Below, piece after piece: positions 6,204 to 9,191 of a stretch of 9,191 bases of DNA (position 1 is the stretch's first letter; each line of letters begins with the position of its first letter). The position numbers were made by a program, and so were the translations under genes. Origin of the DNA: Caldifarciminota bacterium (GTDB lineage: Bacteria > Hydrothermota > Tepidihabitantia > Tepidihabitantales > Tepidihabitantaceae). The notes under the pieces are model-generated. The model was not told the origin of the DNA. It saw nothing but the letters and a program-made list of their open reading frames with translations, and made no database searches. The stretch spans positions 1 to 9,191 of the forward strand of contig JAFGRF010000056.1 in the NCBI GenBank assembly GCA_016935295.1, written 5' to 3'.

Positions 6204-6817
6204 CCGGTAGCTTGCTCCAGTCGGGCGATGAACTCGTCGTCCCCTAGTGGTCGGCCGGTTCGATTGTGCCGCCGTAGCGCTTTCAATTCTGCTGCATCCG
6301 ACTCCTGATCCAGGTACTCATGCCAGTCCGCTACCCGCTCAAGCATCGGCTTGACCTTCACCAACCGGTCATCTTCTCCCTGCGTGTGGGCGGCAGCACT
6401 TGACCATGGGTACTCCCAGGCAGTCTGTACCATTTGCGCACGCACCGGGTTGAGCTCAACGTAGCGCACCGCAGCCAACAGGTACCGCTCATCCATCGGA
6501 CAGGACGCAAACCGCCCCTGAAACAGATACCCGCGCCAACCCTGTCGGAAGTTGACCGCTCGGGTGTAGCGCCGATGCGCCTCACCAATGGCACGAGCCA
6601 GCCCGGATTCTGTCTCCGGCACCGCAATCAGGTGCACGTGGTTGGACATCAGGCAGTACGCCCAGATCGAAACACCCTCACGGTCACACCAGTCCCGCAG
6701 CAACCGCAGATATGTCCGATAGTCGTCCTCGCAGAAGAACACCGGCAGCCGACGCGTTCCTCGCTGTGTCACGTGATGTGGAACCGTCGGCACTACGACC
6801 CGCGCCCAGCGCGCCAT
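6134..6817 (-). CDS. REP-associated tyrosine transposase (Y1_Tnp / IS200-like)
   Basis: This 227-aa protein is a single-strand DNA transposase of the Y1 HUH superfamily. It starts MARWARVVVPTVPHHVTQRG, the usual opening of this group. The HUH metal-binding motif is His60-Val61-His62 within CLMSNHVHLIAVP. The best candidate catalytic Tyr is Tyr119 in YVELNPVRA, the conserved family block; Tyr112 is an alternative. EYPWSSAAAH (135-144) and GRPLGDDEFIARLE (188-201) are also typical of the family. Such enzymes nick and join hairpin-marked DNA ends and are linked to REP sequences in other genomes. The ATG (6815-6817) has a modest GGAG about 12 nt upstream. All key motifs are intact, so it could be active. 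Unusually, after the TGA stop the same frame continues for 29 codons encoding a second copy of its C-terminal tail before another TGA. Confidence 0.92.
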   Translation of the reverse strand: MARWARVVVPTVPHHVTQRGTRRLPVFFCEDDYRTYLRLLRDWCDREGVSIWAYCLMSNHVHLIAVPETESGLARAIGEAHRRYTRAVNFRQGWRGYLFQGRFASCPMDERYLLAAVRYVELNPVRAQMVQTAWEYPWSSAAAHTQGEDDRLVKVKPMLERVADWHEYLDQESDAAELKALRRHNRTGRPLGDDEFIARLEQATGRDLRPHKPGPHGPRKHKQDGSY

Positions 6818-6851
6818 GACCGCAGTCTACTCCATCAGCACAAGTAGTCAA

Positions 6852-6871
6852 GAATCTTTTATTGTGTCCCC
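6852..6871. repeat. Right terminal inverted repeat of the transposase element
   Basis: GAATCTTTTATTGTGTCCCC, read inverted, begins GGGGACACAATAAAAGAT and matches the left end at 6025-6045. It lies about 35 nt upstream of the transposase start codon and 18 nt beyond the TPR gene's stop. Confidence 0.65.
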
Positions 6872-6889
6872 ATGAATAGCCGCCGCCGG

Positions 6890-8128
6890 CTACGCGCCCG
6901 GCCGGCGCCTGCGTTTTGCCTGCCGCCGGGCCGTGCCGTACTCATCGTACAGGCGGGTAACAACAGCTTTGGGCAGTTTGCCCTCAGCGTGTATCAGCTT
7001 CGTGATTACCGCCACGCCAAGATTCGGCTCGACCATCTCGGACAAGCCGGCAGCGGCAATGAGGTGCCGCAAAACGTCTTCGTGATTGCCGCGGGCTTCG
7101 GCGAGCCCCGCCGCGATGAGCCCTGCGGTCACGATCTTGGTCGGGTCGCGCGCGGCCTCGGCAGCGGCAAGACTCTCGTGGATGGCCGCGTCGGCCTGCG
7201 CGGCGTTGCCTTCGGTTCGGTGGATCAGTGCCATACCGGTCAGGGCGTCGCTCAGGATTCCGTCCAGCCGCTCTTCCCGGCTGATAGCCATGCACTCTTC
7301 GAGCTGCCGCTTCGCCTGGTCCACCCTGCCTTCGGCAACGCAGACCTGCGCACTGGTATTGAGGGAATTGGCAAGGCTCGGCCGGTCGTTTGAGTCGCGG
7401 CGCAGCTTGATGCACTCGTCGAGTGCCTGGCGCGCCGCAGCGATATCTCCCTGCGCGAAGCAGACGTCGCCCGTCGCCTGCAGACACTGACCGGTGACAA
7501 TCGTCGAGTGCGCCTGCCGCGCCAGCTCGAGCGCCGCCCTGAAATCCTCCTCTGCGCGTGCGTACTGGCCCCGGCCGCGCCTGACCATGCCGAGCTGATA
7601 GCGCGACCTCGCGGCCGCCTCGGTCTGGCCGAGCTCGACCAGCATCGGCAGTGACCGCTTCAGGTAGCGCTCGGCCAGGTCGTAGTCCCGCCGCAGGAAG
7701 CTGATGACGCCGAGTTGATGGAGCACTGAAGCCTGTCCTTCGCGGATTCCCGAAGCCCGTGTGCGCCGGAGACTCTCGCGGTAGTGCTTGACGGCCGCGT
7801 CAAGATGCCCGGAGTGAAACTCAACCTGTCCCAGGATGTAGTAGCTGAGGGCTATCCCGCTCCTGTCCTTCAGCTCTTGCGACAGGGCGAGAGCACGGCG
7901 GGCGGTGTTCCTCGCACGCACGTACTTCTCCATGGCGATGAGCATCTGGGATTGGCGGGCGAGTGTCTGAATCGCGAGCGGCCCGTCGCCGGCCCGGAGC
8001 GCGACGTCGAGCGCCCGTTTCGCCTCCTTGAGCGCCGCGTTCGCGTTGCCCAGACCTGCCTCAAGGTCAGCAAGCATGAAGAGCCGCTCGGCTCGTTCTT
8101 CGTGACTGTGAATCGGCGCGTCCGTCAT
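6890..8128 (-). CDS. Cytoplasmic tetratricopeptide-repeat (TPR) protein with ~9 repeats of 40 residues
   Basis: This 412-aa protein consists almost wholly of helical TPR-like units with an exact 40-residue period. The small residue that closes helix A (often in an LG pair) falls at residues 20, 60, 100, 140, 180, 220, 260, 300 and 340, followed by helix-B motifs such as YDLAERYLKRSL and YARAEEDFRAALELA. The 40-residue spacing matches the TPR_12 type found in Rap, MalT-like and LGN scaffolds rather than classical 34-residue TPRs. There is no signal peptide, membrane segment or enzymatic domain, so a protein-binding scaffold in the cytoplasm is the best reading. The C-terminus is strongly basic (RRQAKRRRRPGA). 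The frame is open upstream to 8401 but that part overlaps glnS and is not TPR-like. I chose the ATG at 8126-8128, 34 nt after the glnS stop, although its ribosome site is weak. No partner or pathway can be named. Confidence 0.85.
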   Translation of the reverse strand: MTDAPIHSHEERAERLFMLADLEAGLGNANAALKEAKRALDVALRAGDGPLAIQTLARQSQMLIAMEKYVRARNTARRALALSQELKDRSGIALSYYILGQVEFHSGHLDAAVKHYRESLRRTRASGIREGQASVLHQLGVISFLRRDYDLAERYLKRSLPMLVELGQTEAAARSRYQLGMVRRGRGQYARAEEDFRAALELARQAHSTIVTGQCLQATGDVCFAQGDIAAARQALDECIKLRRDSNDRPSLANSLNTSAQVCVAEGRVDQAKRQLEECMAISREERLDGILSDALTGMALIHRTEGNAAQADAAIHESLAAAEAARDPTKIVTAGLIAAGLAEARGNHEDVLRHLIAAAGLSEMVEPNLGVAVITKLIHAEGKLPKAVVTRLYDEYGTARRQAKRRRRPGA

Positions 8129-8162
8129 GGGCGGCGAGTGCTTGCTTCCCGCAGACCTGCCA

Positions 8163-9191
8163 TCACGACTTCGTCCGGGCCTGGACCTTGGCCCATTCGT
8201 CCCGCAGGGTGACGCTTCGATTGAACACGAGCTTGCCCGGGGTGCTGTCCGCGTCCACGCAGAAGTACCCGAGCCGCTCGAACTGGAAACGTCCGCCGGC
8301 TTTCGCGCCTGCCAGGCTCGGCTCGAGCTTGCAGCCGACAAGCGTCTCCAGGGACTTCGGATTGAGGTTCGACTTCCAGTCCAAGCCCTCCGGCGCGTCA
8401 TCCGGGTCGGGCTTCAGGAAAAGGTGGTCGTACAGTCTGACTTCGGCATCAACTGCATGGGCGGCCGAGACCCAGTGTATGGTTGACTTGACTTTCCTGC
8501 CGTCCGGCGCGTCACCGCCGCGTGTCGCCGGGTCATAGGTGCAACGCAGCTCGGTCACGGCACCGGTCTTTTCGTCCTTGACCACGCCGACGCACTTGAT
8601 GAAGTAGGCCGCACGCAGCCGGACCTCGCGGCCCGGAGCCAGCCGGTAGTACTTGGGCGGCGGCGCTTCAAGGAAGTCGTCGCGCTCAATGTAGAGCTCG
8701 TGCGAGAACGGGACCTTGCGCGTGCCGGCCCACGCGTCCTCCGGGTTGTTGAGCGCCTCGAACTCCTCTGTCCGGTCGTTCGGGTAATTCTCGATCACGA
8801 CCTTGAGCGGTCTGAGCACCGCCATCGCGCGCGGCGTGATTCGGTTCAGTTCTTCCCGCACGCAGTGCTCCAGCAATCCGTAATCGATTACCGTATCGGC
8901 TTTGGCCACGCCCACCCGCTTGAGGAACTCGCGGATTGCCTCGGGCGGGAACCCGCGTCGGCGCATGCCGGACAGGGTCGGCATCCGCGGGTCGTCCCAG
9001 TCGCGCACCACGCCCTGTTCGACCATCTCAAGCAGCCTCCGCTTGCTCATCACGGTGTAGGTCAGGTTGAGCCGCGCAAACTCAATCTGGCGTGACGGGT
9101 AGATCCCCAGTTCACGGATGTACCACTCGTACAGCGGCCGGTGACCTTCGAACTCCAGCGAGCAGAGCGAATGGGTAATGCCCTCGATCGA
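8163..9191 (-). CDS. glnS: Glutaminyl-tRNA synthetase, C-terminal part (gene continues beyond the window)
   Basis: This enzyme charges tRNA-Gln with glutamine in the cytoplasm. The frame is open to the window edge and shows 342 residues; the family is usually about 550, so the N-terminal Rossmann part with the HIGH motif lies outside. The visible part starts IEGITHSLCSLEFEGHRPLY and continues RQIEFARLNLTYTVMSKR, with the class I KMSKR-type loop as VMSKR at visible residues 47-51. Then come WDDPRMPTLSGMRRRGFPP, a PRAMAVLRPLKVVIENYP block and the C-terminal anticodon-binding beta-barrels (VRLRAAYFIK, GRKVKSTIHWVSAAHA, RFQFERLGYFCVD, FNRSVTLRDEWAK). These motifs separate it clearly from glutamyl-tRNA synthetase. 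It suggests a direct Gln-tRNA route, although a GatCAB system elsewhere in the genome cannot be excluded. The TPR gene follows 34 nt after its stop, probably in the same transcript. Confidence 0.97.
   Translation of the reverse strand, partial: SIEGITHSLCSLEFEGHRPLYEWYIRELGIYPSRQIEFARLNLTYTVMSKRRLLEMVEQGVVRDWDDPRMPTLSGMRRRGFPPEAIREFLKRVGVAKADTVIDYGLLEHCVREELNRITPRAMAVLRPLKVVIENYPNDRTEEFEALNNPEDAWAGTRKVPFSHELYIERDDFLEAPPPKYYRLAPGREVRLRAAYFIKCVGVVKDEKTGAVTELRCTYDPATRGGDAPDGRKVKSTIHWVSAAHAVDAEVRLYDHLFLKPDPDDAPEGLDWKSNLNPKSLETLVGCKLEPSLAGAKAGGRFQFERLGYFCVDADSTPGKLVFNRSVTLRDEWAKVQARTKS

Larger units (their letters stand above)
6025..6871 (-). mobile_element. IS200/REP-associated (Y1/HUH) transposase element with inverted ends
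   Basis: The element is bounded by inverted sequences starting GGGGACAYAATAAA: GGGGACATAATAAAGAATAT at the left edge (6025-6044) and, inverted, AATCTTTTATTGTGTCCCC at the right edge (6853-6871). It contains one transposase gene on the - strand. Y1-type transposases normally act on subterminal imperfect hairpins without target duplication, and no target duplication is visible here. GGTCC-GCGT-GGACC (6075-6088) is a possible subterminal hairpin near the left end. The left end is present twice (see the 90-bp duplication). The left flank is a truncated T9SS tail, and the TPR stop codon is 18 nt to the right. The boundaries come from similarity between the two ends and have not been compared with other copies. 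Confidence 0.7.

Noticed and set aside
6872..7393. + strand ORF of 173 codons opposite the TPR gene
   Set aside because: Antisense shadow of a gene with a clear 40-residue repeat pattern.
8129..8401. Upstream extension of the TPR gene to 8401
   Set aside because: That part overlaps glnS, is Ser/Arg-rich shadow sequence and has no TPR pattern; TPR-like sequence begins just after the ATG at 8128.
9048..9053. Start codon of glnS at GTG/ATG 9048-9053
   Set aside because: These codons are part of the VMSKR catalytic loop; glutaminyl-tRNA synthetase sequence continues upstream in frame to the window edge.

Overview
The window is GC-rich DNA of a Gram-negative (double-membrane) bacterium. It carries a TolC/adaptor/RND efflux operon, a lipoprotein adaptor, and a C-terminal tail of the Por / type IX secretion (T9SS) class. 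That tail and the presence of a glutaminyl-tRNA synthetase point to an uncultured FCB-like or WOR-3-like lineage. The taxonomic placement is inference; no rRNA or marker gene fixes it.

Layout. Positions 2-5161 (+ strand) hold an efflux operon in the order outer-membrane factor (5'-truncated by the window edge), periplasmic adaptor lipoprotein, RND permease. The genes are 10 nt apart and then overlap by 4 nt (ATGA). A strong hairpin terminator follows at 5182-5209. Positions 5162-5925 have no convincing gene. They hold a degenerate but strictly in-phase 12-bp tandem repeat, a 47-bp nested palindrome, other inverted repeats and a second terminator-like hairpin. From 5926 onward everything is on the - strand: an orphan T9SS sorting tail (5926-6024), a REP-associated (Y1/HUH) transposase element with inverted ends (6025-6871), a cytoplasmic protein built of 40-residue TPRs (6890-8128), and the C-terminal 342 residues of glutaminyl-tRNA synthetase (8163-9191, running off the window).

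How the parts work together. The three efflux genes should encode one tripartite proton-driven exporter. Its adaptor is unusual because it lacks the alpha-helical hairpin that normally contacts the TolC-type channel. glnS and the TPR gene are co-directional, 34 nt apart, and probably co-transcribed, although no functional link is evident. The transposase element abuts the truncated T9SS tail exactly at its inverted end and sits 18 nt from the TPR stop codon, so this junction looks rearranged rather than the site of a simple insertion. The element's 3' end is duplicated as a 90-bp in-frame unit, each copy ending in TGA.

No clear defence system, CRISPR array or RNA gene is visible. The features most worth follow-up are the hairpin-less adaptor, the in-phase 12-bp repeat array, and the duplicated transposon end next to the orphan sorting tail.
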